NCBI GenBank assembly: GCA_022826505.1
Contig: JAJDUQ010000177.1
Coordinates: forward strand, 1 to 64,000
Length of the DNA stretch: 64,000 bases
Direction of reading: 5' to 3'
Source of the DNA: Gammaproteobacteria bacterium
GTDB lineage: Bacteria; Pseudomonadota; Gammaproteobacteria; HK1
A program made the translations under genes and the position numbers. This document shows positions 25,810 to 34,743 of this stretch, one piece after another; position 1 is the stretch's first letter, and every line of letters starts with the position of its first letter. The notes under the pieces are model-generated. The model was not told where the DNA came from and searched no databases. It saw only the letters and a program-made list of their open reading frames with translations.

Positions 25810-25816
25810 CGTTTCC

Positions 25817-26746
25817 ATGAAGATTCGAATACTGGGGTCCGGCGCGGGTGGCGGCTATCCCCAATGGAACTGCAACCATCCCAACAGCCGCCGGGCTCGT
25901 GACGGCGATCCGTCCGCGAAACCGAGGACGCAGTCCTCCATCGCGCTGAGTGCGGACGGTGTCGACTGGGTGCTGTTCAACGCTTCTCCGGACCTCCGTC
26001 AGCAGATTGGCGAGAACCCGTTCCTGCACCCCGGCGAAGGGTTGCGGCACAGCCCGATCAAGGCCGTGGTGCTGACCAACGCCGACGTCGATCACATCGC
26101 GGGGCTGCTCAACCTGCGCGAATCGCAGCCGCTGCGGCTCTATGCGACCGAGCGTGTCCTGTCGGTGCTCGCGGCGAACTCCGTGTTCAACGTGCTCAAC
26201 CCGGCGTTCGTTACCCGCGAGTCGATGCGCCTCGACGAACCGCTGTCGCTCGCCACGCCCGACGGCTCGCCGAGCGGAGTGGTCGTGGTGCCCTTTGCGG
26301 TGCCCGGCAAGGTCGCACTGTGGCTCGAGGACGAAAGCAGGGGACCGGACTTCGGCTCCGTCGAGGAAGACACGATAGCGCTCGAAGTGAGGGACGCCGG
26401 CGGCGCGACGAGGCTGTTCTACGTACCCGCCTGCGCCCGCATGACCGACGCACTGGCGACGCGTCTCGCCGGCGCCGAGGTCGTTCTGTTCGACGGCACC
26501 CTGTGGACCGACGACGAGATGATCCGCTCCGGTGTCGGCGTCAAGTCGGGGCGTCGGATGGGACACATGAGCATTTCGGGCCACGACGGCACGATGGCGG
26601 CATTCGCACCGCTCGGGGTCCGGCGCAAGGTCTTCATCCACATCAACACCACCAATCCGGTCTTGCTCGATGACAGCGAGGAACGACGAGCAGTGGCCGA
26701 ACAGGGCTGGGAAGTGGCGTACGACGGAATGGTGCTCGACGCATGA
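25817..26746 (+). CDS. pqqB: PQQ biosynthesis protein PqqB
   Basis: A 309-residue metallo-beta-lactamase-fold protein. It starts with MKIRILGSGAGGGYPQWNC, the family hallmark, and contains LTNADVDHIAGLLNLRE, where the Asp/His pair stands for the metal motif, and GRRMGHMSISGHDG. PqqB is thought to hydroxylate the tyrosine part of the PQQ precursor. It is separated from other pqq genes in orientation and converges on pqqE with only 72 bp between the stops. Its start appears to be used without a ribosome-binding site. Confidence 0.96.
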   Translation: MKIRILGSGAGGGYPQWNCNHPNSRRARDGDPSAKPRTQSSIALSADGVDWVLFNASPDLRQQIGENPFLHPGEGLRHSPIKAVVLTNADVDHIAGLLNLRESQPLRLYATERVLSVLAANSVFNVLNPAFVTRESMRLDEPLSLATPDGSPSGVVVVPFAVPGKVALWLEDESRGPDFGSVEEDTIALEVRDAGGATRLFYVPACARMTDALATRLAGAEVVLFDGTLWTDDEMIRSGVGVKSGRRMGHMSISGHDGTMAAFAPLGVRRKVFIHINTTNPVLLDDSEERRAVAEQGWEVAYDGMVLDA

Positions 26747-26818
26747 CCGCCGGCGCCGGCGCATGGAACGAGAACCCGCCGCGGTCCTCGCGCCGGTCGA
26801 TGCCGCGACCTTCAGGCG

Positions 26819-28003
26819 TCAGGAATGGATCGCCTTCGAGTTGCGGGGGTTGCGGAACAGCATCACCGGAATCTCGCCGCCCGCCGTACCGGGGGCGTCG
26901 TTGACCTCCGCCACGAGGTCGTCGATTCGGCCACGATCGGGGGAGAGGGCGCACACGGGGTCCGCGCTGTCCGGATCGCCGGTGACGAGCCAGGCCTGAC
27001 AGCGACAGCCACCAAAGTCCCGGTCGCGTTCCGGGCAGCTCCGGCAGGGCTCCTTCATCCACTCCGTGCCTCGGAACCGGTTGAATGCGGGGGATTCGTT
27101 CCAGATCCAGGCGATTGGATGGTCCGTCACCTTCGGAAAGTCCAGGCCGGGAAGCATTCGCGCCCCCTGGCAGGGCAGGGCGGTTCCGTCAGGCGCAACG
27201 CTCAGGAAGACGCGTCCCCAGCCGTTCATGCAGGGCTTGGGGCGATCGGCATAGTAATCCGGGATGACGTAGAGAATCCGCATGCGGTCGCCGTGCGTTT
27301 CCTTGTATCGGTTCGCGGTCTCCTCCGAGCGCCGGAGCTGGTCGCGAGTGGGAAGGAGCTCGCGGCGGTTGTGAAATGCCCATCCGTAGTACTGCGTGTT
27401 GGCGAGTTCCACGTAGTCCGCCCCCAGGCCCAGCGCCATGTCGAGGATTGCGTCCGTGCGGTCGATGTTGTGCCGGTGGAGCACGACGTTGAGGACCATG
27501 GGATACCCGTTCTCCTTCACCGCGCGCGCCATCTCGACCTTGTGGGCGAAGGCGTCGGTCCCCGCGAAGTGATTGGCGAGTTCCGCGTCGCTCGCCTGAA
27601 AGCTGATCTGGATGTGGTCGAGGCCCGCTTCCCGGAGCCGAACCACGCGAGCCGCGTCCATGCCGATGGCGGAGGTGATGAGGTTGGTGTAGTAGCCGAG
27701 CCCCCGCGCCTCGGCGACCAGCTCCTCCAGGTCTCGGCGCACGAGCGGTTCGCCGCCCGAGAAGCCGAGCTGTGCGGCGCCGAGCTGTCTCGCCTCACGC
27801 AGGACGTCGACCCACTGCCCGGTGGTCAGTTCGCGTTTCGTGCGAGCGAAGTCGAGGGGATTCGAGCAGTAGGGGCATTGGAGCGGACACGCGTACGTCA
27901 GCTCTGCCAGCAGCCACAGCGGCCTGGGCTGATTGTCGGGCAAGGTGCTGCCCCCGGTTCGGTCAGCGGGAGAAACGGCCCCGCGACTGGGGAACGGCTC
28001 CAC
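26819..28003 (-). CDS. pqqE: PQQ biosynthesis radical SAM enzyme PqqE
   Basis: A radical SAM/SPASM protein of 394 residues. The SAM cluster motif is C-PLQ-C-PY-C in AELTYACPLQCPYCSN, and the SPASM cysteines lie in LPCQGARML and CRSCPERDRDFGGCRC. PqqE, together with PqqD, links the Glu and Tyr of PqqA. The GTG at 28003 gives an unusual N-terminal extension; a TTG at 27943, preceded by GGGGG at good distance, would give LPDNQPRPLWLLAELTY, which is closer to the family. It follows pqqA by about 70 nt and is probably in the same transcript. Confidence 0.95.
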   Translation of the reverse strand: MEPFPSRGAVSPADRTGGSTLPDNQPRPLWLLAELTYACPLQCPYCSNPLDFARTKRELTTGQWVDVLREARQLGAAQLGFSGGEPLVRRDLEELVAEARGLGYYTNLITSAIGMDAARVVRLREAGLDHIQISFQASDAELANHFAGTDAFAHKVEMARAVKENGYPMVLNVVLHRHNIDRTDAILDMALGLGADYVELANTQYYGWAFHNRRELLPTRDQLRRSEETANRYKETHGDRMRILYVIPDYYADRPKPCMNGWGRVFLSVAPDGTALPCQGARMLPGLDFPKVTDHPIAWIWNESPAFNRFRGTEWMKEPCRSCPERDRDFGGCRCQAWLVTGDPDSADPVCALSPDRGRIDDLVAEVNDAPGTAGGEIPVMLFRNPRNSKAIHS

Positions 28004-28071
28004 CGCACGGACTGCGGTGGAGCCCGGGGCGCAGGGAGGACCCCGTCACGCCCCAAGTCGCATCGTCAGTC

Positions 28072-28143
28072 TCAACGATTGCCGATGTACATCGTGATTT
28101 CGAAACCGAAACGCATTTCGGTGAAATCGGGCTTGGTCCACAT
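28072..28143 (-). CDS. pqqA: PQQ precursor peptide PqqA
   Basis: A 23-codon gene encoding a peptide that begins MWTKPDFTEMRFGF and ends EITMYIGNR. The Glu and Tyr that become PQQ are in the EITMY motif (E15 and Y19). The length and order match other PqqA peptides; the residue after Ile is Gly where many have Cys or Ala. GGAGGAAAGG lies just upstream of the ATG at 28143. pqqE is downstream on the same strand. A sigma-54-like promoter lies about 75 bp upstream. Confidence 0.97.
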   Translation of the reverse strand: MWTKPDFTEMRFGFEITMYIGNR

Positions 28144-28208
28144 GGTCCTTTCCTCCAGGACAATTGTTGAATCCAACTCATCTGTCGGCGCAGGATGCGT
28201 CGACGCCG

Positions 28209-28224
28209 GAATTGTGTGCAATTC
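28209..28224. promoter_or_regulatory. Inverted repeat overlapping the pqqA -12 region
   Basis: GAATTG-TGTG-CAATTC is a perfect 6-bp inverted repeat covering the -12 part of the predicted pqqA sigma-54 promoter. It could be an operator. Confidence 0.45.
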
Positions 28225-28233
28225 GTGCGCCAA
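28217..28233 (-). promoter_or_regulatory. Sigma-54-like promoter of pqqA-pqqE
   Basis: Read on the minus strand, TTGGCGCACGAATTGCA has the invariant GG and GC separated by exactly ten bases, matching the -24/-12 consensus with TTGC intact. Transcription would start near 28206, leaving about 60 nt of leader before pqqA. Confidence 0.65.
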
Positions 28234-28246
28234 CTCGGGAACGTGG

Positions 28247-28263
28247 TTGGCACGACATTTTCT
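28247..28263 (+). promoter_or_regulatory. Sigma-54-like promoter facing the kinase-regulator operon
   Basis: TTGGCACGACATTTTCT on the plus strand matches the sigma-54 consensus except for one base, the -12 G (T here). It is back to back with the pqqA promoter. The lost -12 G makes it weaker evidence. Confidence 0.45.
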
Positions 28264-28360
28264 CGGACAAGATTTTCAACAAGTTACGACGCCGTGAGCG
28301 CTTGTCCATCCGCCACCACCTGCCGATCCCGCCCCGGAACTGCTGAAATCGACCAAGTCG

Positions 28361-28380
28361 GCTGGTTGATATGAACCAGC
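28361..28380. promoter_or_regulatory. Inverted repeat placed like an NtrC-type enhancer
   Basis: GCTGGTT and AACCAGC are perfect 7-bp arms with a 6-bp spacer. The site lies about 155-175 bp upstream of the predicted pqqA transcription start, the usual distance for binding sites of sigma-54 activators. Confidence 0.55.
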
Positions 28381-28414
28381 ACCGCCCGAATCAGCGCCCA
28401 GTCCGCTTCGGCGC

Positions 28415-28420
28415 TACACT
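28415..28420 (+). promoter_or_regulatory. Possible -10 element of the kinase gene
   Basis: TACACT lies 37 bp upstream of the kinase ATG at 28458. No clear -35 element is visible. Confidence 0.35.
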
Positions 28421-28457
28421 GGGCGATGGCACTCGTTCACGGTCGTCATTGTCGCCG

Positions 28458-29927
28458 ATGCGCCGGATACTTCCGAAATCCCTGCAGGGGTTGCTTCTCC
28501 TCAACGAGTCCGCGCTGCTCGCGCTGGTCGTGGCGACGGCGACTCTGACCGGACTCTGGGCCCTGTTCTGGACCCAGTCCTCGCAGGAGGCGGCTCGCAT
28601 CGAAACCCTCGCGCGCCTTGCCGAACGTGTGCGGGGAGACATGTACCGCCAGGTTCAGGAGGTCATCCACGCCCGCCTCACGGAGGATCCCGCCGTACTG
28701 CGGGTGTACGCGGACTATCGACGCCAGATCACGGAACGCTTCGCGGAGTTGCACGAGCTCGTTCGAGACGAGAACGAACGCGCTGCCGTCGAGTATCTCC
28801 AGGATGCCTACACGGTGGTGCTCCACGACATGGAGAAGGTGTTCGCCGATCCGAACGAGATCTCGCAGGCCGCGCGCATGAAGCTTCTCGACCCTGCCTA
28901 CGAGGAATGGATGCTGAGCGAGCTGGAGAGTGCATTGCGGGTCATCGACGCGATCGTCGAGAGTCGCCGGCAGTCACTCGACGCCACGAGATCGGGCTGG
29001 ACGCGGTGGACTCCGATCGTGGTGCCGCTGTCGGTGGTGCTCGCGGTCGCGCTCCTGCTGTTCTCGCGGCGCAGCCTCCAGATGCGATTCGTCAAGCCGC
29101 TGCGAAATCTCGTCGACGGCACCATCGAGGTCAGCCGTGGCAATCTGGAGCACCGGATCCGCGCCGAGGGCGCCGAGGAGGTCAGGCACCTCGCCTCCAC
29201 GTTCGGCGAGATGACCCGCAAGCTCGCCGAGAGCCAGCGTACCCTGGTCGAGTCGGAGCGTCAGGCAGCCCTTGGCGCGCTGGTCCCGGTGGTCGCGCAC
29301 AACATCCGCAATCCGCTCGCCAGCATCCGGGCCACCGCCCAGATGATGGAAGGCTCGGAAACGGGCGAGGACCTGGAGGAGAGCCGACGGGCGATCATCG
29401 ACACCGTCGACCGTCTGGAACGATGGGTGACCGCGCTGCTGTCGTACCTGGTCCCGCTGGAGCCGCGCCGGCGCGAATGCCGACTCGGCGATGTCGTCGA
29501 GGGTGCCCTGGCGCCGCTCGAGCCGAAGCTGGAGCGCAAGGCGTTGCGGGTCGTGCGCGAGGGCTGGGAGCACGACGCGCCGCTTTCGGTCGACCCCGAC
29601 CTCCTGGAGCAGGCGATCCACGCGCTGCTCGGCAATGCGGTGGATGCATCGCCGGCACGCGCCGCGATCAGACTCGAGCTCGCTCGTTCCGGGCATGCTC
29701 TGGAGCTCCGGATCGACGACGAGGGCCCCGGAATTGCCTTCGAGCCCGACCCGCGAGAGCTCTCGCCGGGTCCCAGCACCAAGAGGGGGGGCTACGGGCT
29801 CGGGATTCCCGTGGCCTGGAAAATCTGCCACGCGCACGGCGGCAGGGTCGACGTTCGGCGCAGGACACAGGGCGGCACGCGAGCGACCGTTTCACTTCCG
29901 CTCCCGACGCCACCAGCCGGAGCGTGA
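28458..29927 (+). CDS. Sensor histidine kinase
   Basis: A 489-residue membrane sensor kinase. A first transmembrane helix lies near residues 13-35 and a second near 186-206, with a roughly 150-residue helical periplasmic sensor between them, then a HAMP domain. The phosphoacceptor is His in VVAHNIRNPLASIR. The ATPase boxes are GNAVDASP (N), DDEGPGI (G1) and GGYGLGIPVA (G2). It is of the NtrB/GlnL-like catalytic type paired with sigma-54 activators. The ATG at 28458 was chosen because the upstream codons look non-coding. It is directly followed by an NtrC-type regulator. Its place inside the pqq region suggests it senses methanol oxidation state or the cofactor supply; the signal is unknown. 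Confidence 0.9.
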   Translation: MRRILPKSLQGLLLLNESALLALVVATATLTGLWALFWTQSSQEAARIETLARLAERVRGDMYRQVQEVIHARLTEDPAVLRVYADYRRQITERFAELHELVRDENERAAVEYLQDAYTVVLHDMEKVFADPNEISQAARMKLLDPAYEEWMLSELESALRVIDAIVESRRQSLDATRSGWTRWTPIVVPLSVVLAVALLLFSRRSLQMRFVKPLRNLVDGTIEVSRGNLEHRIRAEGAEEVRHLASTFGEMTRKLAESQRTLVESERQAALGALVPVVAHNIRNPLASIRATAQMMEGSETGEDLEESRRAIIDTVDRLERWVTALLSYLVPLEPRRRECRLGDVVEGALAPLEPKLERKALRVVREGWEHDAPLSVDPDLLEQAIHALLGNAVDASPARAAIRLELARSGHALELRIDDEGPGIAFEPDPRELSPGPSTKRGGYGLGIPVAWKICHAHGGRVDVRRRTQGGTRATVSLPLPTPPAGA

Positions 29928-30011
29928 GGGTCGGTCGAGCGTGTGCCTACGGTTCCGACTCCGCAGACCGCCCGCCCGCGCGCTGCCGGTACCAATCTGA
30001 ACGAGGCGTTC

Positions 30012-31445
30012 ATGACGAATCGGCGATCCGAGGAATGCAGACAGCCGGAACGAACGCGGACCACGGTCCTCGTCGTCGACGACGAGGACGTGTTCGCGCG
30101 CGCGGTGGGCAGGAAGCTCGGCCGCAGCGGCGTGGCGAGCGTGCTGGCTCCGGATCTGGCGCAGGCGCGCAGCCAGCTTGCCCGCCGCAGGCCCGACCTC
30201 GTGCTGCTCGACATGCGCCTGCCGGACGGGTCGGGGCTCGATTTCCTGCGCGAGCTGCGTGCCGGTGACGATGCCGACGTTCCGGTACTGGTGCTGACCG
30301 CTTTCGGTGGGCTGCAGGATGCGGTCGCGGCGATGAAGGAGCGCGCTGACGACTATCTGACCAAGCCGGTCGACCTCGACGAGCTGATGGTCAAGATCGA
30401 GCGCGCTCTGGGCCAGGCGGAGCTGACCCGGAGGCTCGAGCTCTCGCGCCAGCGCGAGCTGCGGCCACACCAGGATGTCTCGCTGGTAGGGACGAGTGCC
30501 GCGACGAATGCGCTCAGATCGCAGATCGCCCGCATCCAGCAGCTCGCGGGTCAGGCTGGCGAAGCGCCGCCGACGGTGCTGATTCAGGGGGAGACCGGCA
30601 CCGGAAAGGACCTCGCGGCCCGTGCGCTCCACGACGGCAGCGACCGGGCCCGCCGCCCGTTCGTGCACCTCGACTGCGCGGCGCTGCCCAAGGACCTGAT
30701 CGAGGCGGAGCTGTTCGGACACGAGAAGGGTGCGTTCACCGATGCGCACACGGCGCGGACCGGACTCGTGGAGGCGGCCGAGGACGGCACCGTGTATCTG
30801 GACGAGATCGGAGAGCTGCCCCCGGGCCTCCAATCACGGCTGCTTGCAGTGCTCGAACGTCGCGAGGTGCGCCGCATAGGCAGCACCGAGCCCCGTCCTG
30901 TCGCGGCATGGTTCATCGCTGCGACCAACCGGGATCTGGACGAATTGGTGTCCGCGGGCGTCTTTCGTTCGGACCTTTACTTCCGGCTGAAGGTGCTCTC
31001 GCTGCACATCGTGCCGCTGCGCGAGCGCCTCGACGACCTGGAGCCGCTGTTCGAGCACTTCGCGTCCGTGACCGCGAGGCGCTACGGCATGCCGGCACCG
31101 ACGTTCTCGCCCGAGAGCCTGGAGACGGCTCGCCGCTACGGCTGGCCGGGCAACGTGCGGGAGCTCGCGCACATGGTCGAGCGCACGGTCCTGCTCGGTG
31201 CCGATCGCGTGCTCGACGCGTCGACGCTCGGGCTCGATGCGTCATCGTCCACCCCCTCCGATCCCGGAAAAGCCCTGGCCGGACTCACACTGGACGAGGC
31301 GGAGCGCCTGCTCATCGTGAACGCCTTGCGCGAAACGGGTGGCAATGTCTCCGAGTCCGCCAGACGGCTCGGCGTGACCCGCATGGTGCTGCGCTACCGC
31401 ATCCAGAAGCTCGGGCTCGACCCCAGGCACACGCGGCCCGACTAG
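30012..31445 (+). CDS. NtrC-family sigma-54-dependent response regulator
   Basis: A 477-residue regulator with three domains. The receiver has DDED and the phospho-acceptor Asp in LLDMRLPDGSG, plus TKPVD. The central AAA+ domain has Walker A GETGTGKD, the sigma-54 contact loop GAFTDA, and YLDEIGELP. The C-terminal helix-turn-helix is SESARRLGVTRMVLRYRIQ, a Fis type. It lies downstream of its kinase. A GTG start at 29943 is possible and would add 23 residues. It is the obvious candidate to act at the sigma-54-like promoters between pqqA and the kinase, and the M16 peptidase follows within 30 bp. Confidence 0.93.
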   Translation: MTNRRSEECRQPERTRTTVLVVDDEDVFARAVGRKLGRSGVASVLAPDLAQARSQLARRRPDLVLLDMRLPDGSGLDFLRELRAGDDADVPVLVLTAFGGLQDAVAAMKERADDYLTKPVDLDELMVKIERALGQAELTRRLELSRQRELRPHQDVSLVGTSAATNALRSQIARIQQLAGQAGEAPPTVLIQGETGTGKDLAARALHDGSDRARRPFVHLDCAALPKDLIEAELFGHEKGAFTDAHTARTGLVEAAEDGTVYLDEIGELPPGLQSRLLAVLERREVRRIGSTEPRPVAAWFIAATNRDLDELVSAGVFRSDLYFRLKVLSLHIVPLRERLDDLEPLFEHFASVTARRYGMPAPTFSPESLETARRYGWPGNVRELAHMVERTVLLGADRVLDASTLGLDASSSTPSDPGKALAGLTLDEAERLLIVNALRETGGNVSESARRLGVTRMVLRYRIQKLGLDPRHTRPD

Positions 31446-31471
31446 CCTTCGCTCCGAGGATGCCGATATCC

Positions 31472-34400
31472 ATGTCCGCCCGCCCGCCGCCCGCCCCACC
31501 GCGCTTCGAACGACAACAACGCGTGCAAATTGCCGCGGTCGACGGGGAGTTCACGCAGCACCTCCACTATCCGACCGGCGCGAGGCACATTCACCTCGAG
31601 GCACCGTTCGAGGACAGCGCCTTCCTGATGGCGTTCCTCACCCCGGCTCCCGATTCACGTGGCCTCACCCATGTCCTCGAGCATCTGGTGATGTGCGGCA
31701 GCGAGCGGTTTCCCTGCCGGCGCGCGTTCTTCGCGATGCTCGGTCGCACGCTGAGCACGACCATGAACGCGGTGACCACGCAAGACTGCACGACGTTCCA
31801 CTTCGCCACCAGGAATCTCGCCGACTACGAGAACCTGCTCTCGGTCTACGTCGACGCTGCCTTCTTTCCGCGCCTCGAACGGCTCGACTTCGACCAGGAA
31901 GGATGGCGTGTCGAGATCGCCTCCGAGGACGGGGAAGGGACGGTGCCGGTGCGGCGCGGCGTGGTGCTGAGCGAGATGCGGGGCCTGATGAGCGACCCCG
32001 AACGCCAGCTCGGACAGGCGTTGAATCGCTGTCTGTTTCCGTCTGCTCCGTATCGGTTCAATGCCGGAGGTGATCCCCGGGCGATTCCGGATCTCGATCA
32101 CGAGACGCTGAAGGCCTACCACCGCAACCACTACCACCCCGCCAATGTGGTGTTCCTGAGCGCCGGACCTCTGCGCCCCGAGTGGCTGCACGCGCGATTG
32201 CAGGACCTCGCGCTGACACCGTGGTCGTCCCGGGTCCCCGGTGCCGTGCCTCGTGCGCAGTGGTTGGAACCGCCACCGCTCGAGGCGCCGACCCGATCCG
32301 TCGTTCGTTACCCGGTGCTCGGTACCCGCGACCGGGCGCTTTCGCACGCGGGCGTGGCGATGGGGTGGCGGCTCGGGGGGGCCTCGCAGCCGATGGAGGT
32401 CGCACGCGCGCACTTTCTTGCGCGCTGCCTGCTGGCGCAGGACGATGCGCCGATTCGCCGGGCGTTGCTGGAGGCGTCCGGCGGCTCGGCGCCGGCGTTC
32501 GAGTTGGACGCGGTGCAGGCGACCCACCCGCAGTTGGTGTTTCGGTGCGGGGTCCAGGGGTGCGATCCCGAACGCGCAGAGGAGATCGAGGGACGGGTGA
32601 CTGCCGCAATCGACGCGGTGGTGCGTGACGGAATCGCCCCGTCGATCGTGGACGGCGCGTTCGCCCACATCGAGCGCGAGCAGCGCGAGCGCCACGATCC
32701 ACGCTTCCCGTTTCCGCTCAAGCTCCTCACCCGCATGCTCCCCGCCGCGCTCTACGGTGGAGCGCCGGCGAGCGCACTCGACGCCCCGGCCGCACTCGCC
32801 GCGCTGCACGAGGACCTCCGTTCGCGTGGCGGGGTTGCGGAGCTCGTGCGGTGGTGCCTGCGCGACAATCCGAATCGGGTTCTCGTGACTGCGGTGCCGG
32901 ACCCCGCGGCCGGCCGTCGCTTCGATTCCGAAGACCGCGAATCGCTCGTGCACGCCTACGGACCGGCGCATCCGGAGGCGCGCCGGCGAGTCGTGGAACG
33001 CTCTCGCGCGTTGCGCCGCCGCCAGGGATCCTCCGCCGGGGAGGAGTCGTTGCCGTGGCTCGGTATCGACGAGGTCGGACCCGCGCGCGATCGCCCGGAG
33101 CTCGTCGCACTGTCCGTTGGCGGTGCGTCCTCGCCGGCTCGCGTTCGGCAAACGGTGACGGCGACGGCCGGGACCGGGTCACCACCCGGCAACGGGAAGC
33201 GCCGACGCGTACAAGCGGGTGGCGACGAGTCGGCACCGGAGAGCGCATCGTTCGCCGGGGCGGTGGGCGGCCCGCACGTCTGGCTCAGTCGTGGCCCTGT
33301 GGGAGGGTTGGTCTACGCACGTCTGGCCATCGACATTCCCGATTTCGATATCGGGCAACTCGACGACGTCGGGCTGTTGGCAGAGCTGCTGCCGCAGTAT
33401 GGCCACGGCCGTCTTCGGCCCGACGAGACCAGGGCGCGCCTCGCGCGGTACTGCGATCGCCTCGCGGTCGAACCCTGGATGCTGGCTCGCGCCATTTCCG
33501 GACCGGATGCACGCGGTGGGGGAGATCCCCGTCCCGTGCTGCTGCTCTCGGCAAGGACGCAGGCGGTCGACGAGGATGTGCTGCTGAAGGTGCTGGCGGA
33601 CGCACGTGCCGGCTCCCGATTCGATGAAAGCGCACGCACGGCTGCCGCGAAGGCCCGCGCGCGACGCCTGGGCGATCTGGTGCGCTACGGTCATCTCCAA
33701 GCCGAGCGGGTCGCCGCGGCGCGACTCGATGCCTGGGCGGCGGTTGCCGATCGATGGCACGGTCCGAGCGCGCTGGCGGTGCTGGCGCGGGCGGCCGAGG
33801 ACGCGACCGAAGGAGAGGGGCTCGCCGAACGTCTGCTGCGGGTGCACCAGGCACTCGCGAGCGCGCCGTACCAGGTCCAGATAGTCCGTGATCGCGAGGA
33901 GCGTTCCAACGCGGAGTCGGGCCGTACGCGATCCGGCGCAGTTGGGCGTCATCCGGCCCCGGCCATTCGTGGCGGGCCTTGCGCATGGAGTGCGGTGCAT
34001 GGGGTCGCGCCCGAAAGCCACGGCTCCCCGCCTCCCGCGCGTATCGCGCCGTGCCGTGCCTCGGCAACTGCGGCGTGGGTCGTGGAGGGGCCGGTCAACT
34101 ACTGCGCCATGGTCTTCCCCGCCGTGGATGCGGAGCATCCGGACGCGGGGCCCCTTGCGGTACTCGCCGCGTTTCTGGGAGGCGAACTCCTGCAACGCAC
34201 GGTACGAGAGCACGGCGGCGCCTACGGGGCGGGGGCGCGTTACTGCGAGCGGTCCTGCACGGTGCGGATGTTCTCCTACCGTGACCCGCGTCTGGCGGAG
34301 ACGCTCGGAGATTTCCACGGCGCGCTGGAGGCGTTGCGCCGGCAACCGCCGGAGGGTCGGAGACTCGAGAATGCCGTCCTGCGAACGATTCGCGAGATCG

Positions 34401-34636
34401 ACCGGGCGAAGGCATTCCAGGTCCATGCCCTGGAGCGGTTTCTCGACGAGCTGCAGGGCCGGGGTCGCACCGGAGAGCCGTCGCTGCGAACCTCGGTGCT
34501 TGGAGTCGACCCCGAGCGGCTGCGCGATGTCGCGGGACGTTACCTGTCACCCGAACAGGGAGCCGTCGGCGTCCTCGCCGGGACCGGGAGCGAGGCGGAG
34601 CTGGAGCGGCTCGAACTGCCCTGGCGTCGCCCATGA
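31472..34636 (+). CDS. M16 zinc metallopeptidase, candidate PqqA-processing protease
   Basis: A 1054-residue M16 protein of the PreP/M16C type. The inverted zinc motif is HVLEH in GLTHVLEHLVMCGS near residue 55-59, with the distal Glu expected near SEMRGL. An M16 C-terminal domain follows (LGGASQPME, AYHRNHYHPANVVF). Several low-complexity linkers occur around 33.2 and 33.9 kb. In other bacteria PqqA is cut by M16 proteases (PqqF, or PqqF/PqqG), so its place between pqqA and pqqD makes a PqqF role likely. The start at 31472 was chosen because GAGGA lies 11 nt upstream; an ATG at 31460 is too close to that site. It is on the transcript of the two-component system. Confidence 0.82.
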   Translation: MSARPPPAPPRFERQQRVQIAAVDGEFTQHLHYPTGARHIHLEAPFEDSAFLMAFLTPAPDSRGLTHVLEHLVMCGSERFPCRRAFFAMLGRTLSTTMNAVTTQDCTTFHFATRNLADYENLLSVYVDAAFFPRLERLDFDQEGWRVEIASEDGEGTVPVRRGVVLSEMRGLMSDPERQLGQALNRCLFPSAPYRFNAGGDPRAIPDLDHETLKAYHRNHYHPANVVFLSAGPLRPEWLHARLQDLALTPWSSRVPGAVPRAQWLEPPPLEAPTRSVVRYPVLGTRDRALSHAGVAMGWRLGGASQPMEVARAHFLARCLLAQDDAPIRRALLEASGGSAPAFELDAVQATHPQLVFRCGVQGCDPERAEEIEGRVTAAIDAVVRDGIAPSIVDGAFAHIEREQRERHDPRFPFPLKLLTRMLPAALYGGAPASALDAPAALAALHEDLRSRGGVAELVRWCLRDNPNRVLVTAVPDPAAGRRFDSEDRESLVHAYGPAHPEARRRVVERSRALRRRQGSSAGEESLPWLGIDEVGPARDRPELVALSVGGASSPARVRQTVTATAGTGSPPGNGKRRRVQAGGDESAPESASFAGAVGGPHVWLSRGPVGGLVYARLAIDIPDFDIGQLDDVGLLAELLPQYGHGRLRPDETRARLARYCDRLAVEPWMLARAISGPDARGGGDPRPVLLLSARTQAVDEDVLLKVLADARAGSRFDESARTAAAKARARRLGDLVRYGHLQAERVAAARLDAWAAVADRWHGPSALAVLARAAEDATEGEGLAERLLRVHQALASAPYQVQIVRDREERSNAESGRTRSGAVGRHPAPAIRGGPCAWSAVHGVAPESHGSPPPARIAPCRASATAAWVVEGPVNYCAMVFPAVDAEHPDAGPLAVLAAFLGGELLQRTVREHGGAYGAGARYCERSCTVRMFSYRDPRLAETLGDFHGALEALRRQPPEGRRLENAVLRTIREIDRAKAFQVHALERFLDELQGRGRTGEPSLRTSVLGVDPERLRDVAGRYLSPEQGAVGVLAGTGSEAELERLELPWRRP

Positions 34637-34675
34637 ACTGCGCGGTTCGCGACCGGGCTGCCCTGGGGCCGGCTC

Positions 34676-34691
34676 CGAACCGCGCGGTTCG
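34676..34691. repeat. 16-bp palindrome between convergent genes
   Basis: CGAACCGC-GCGGTTCG is a perfect palindrome between the M16 gene and pqqD. A related half (GCGCGGTTCGCG) lies 35 bp to the left. It may end transcription from both sides. Confidence 0.5.
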
Positions 34692-34743
34692 CGCTCGGGC
34701 CACCGGCCGGACCGCAGTGACGTGGCCCGCAAGACGCCGGCGC

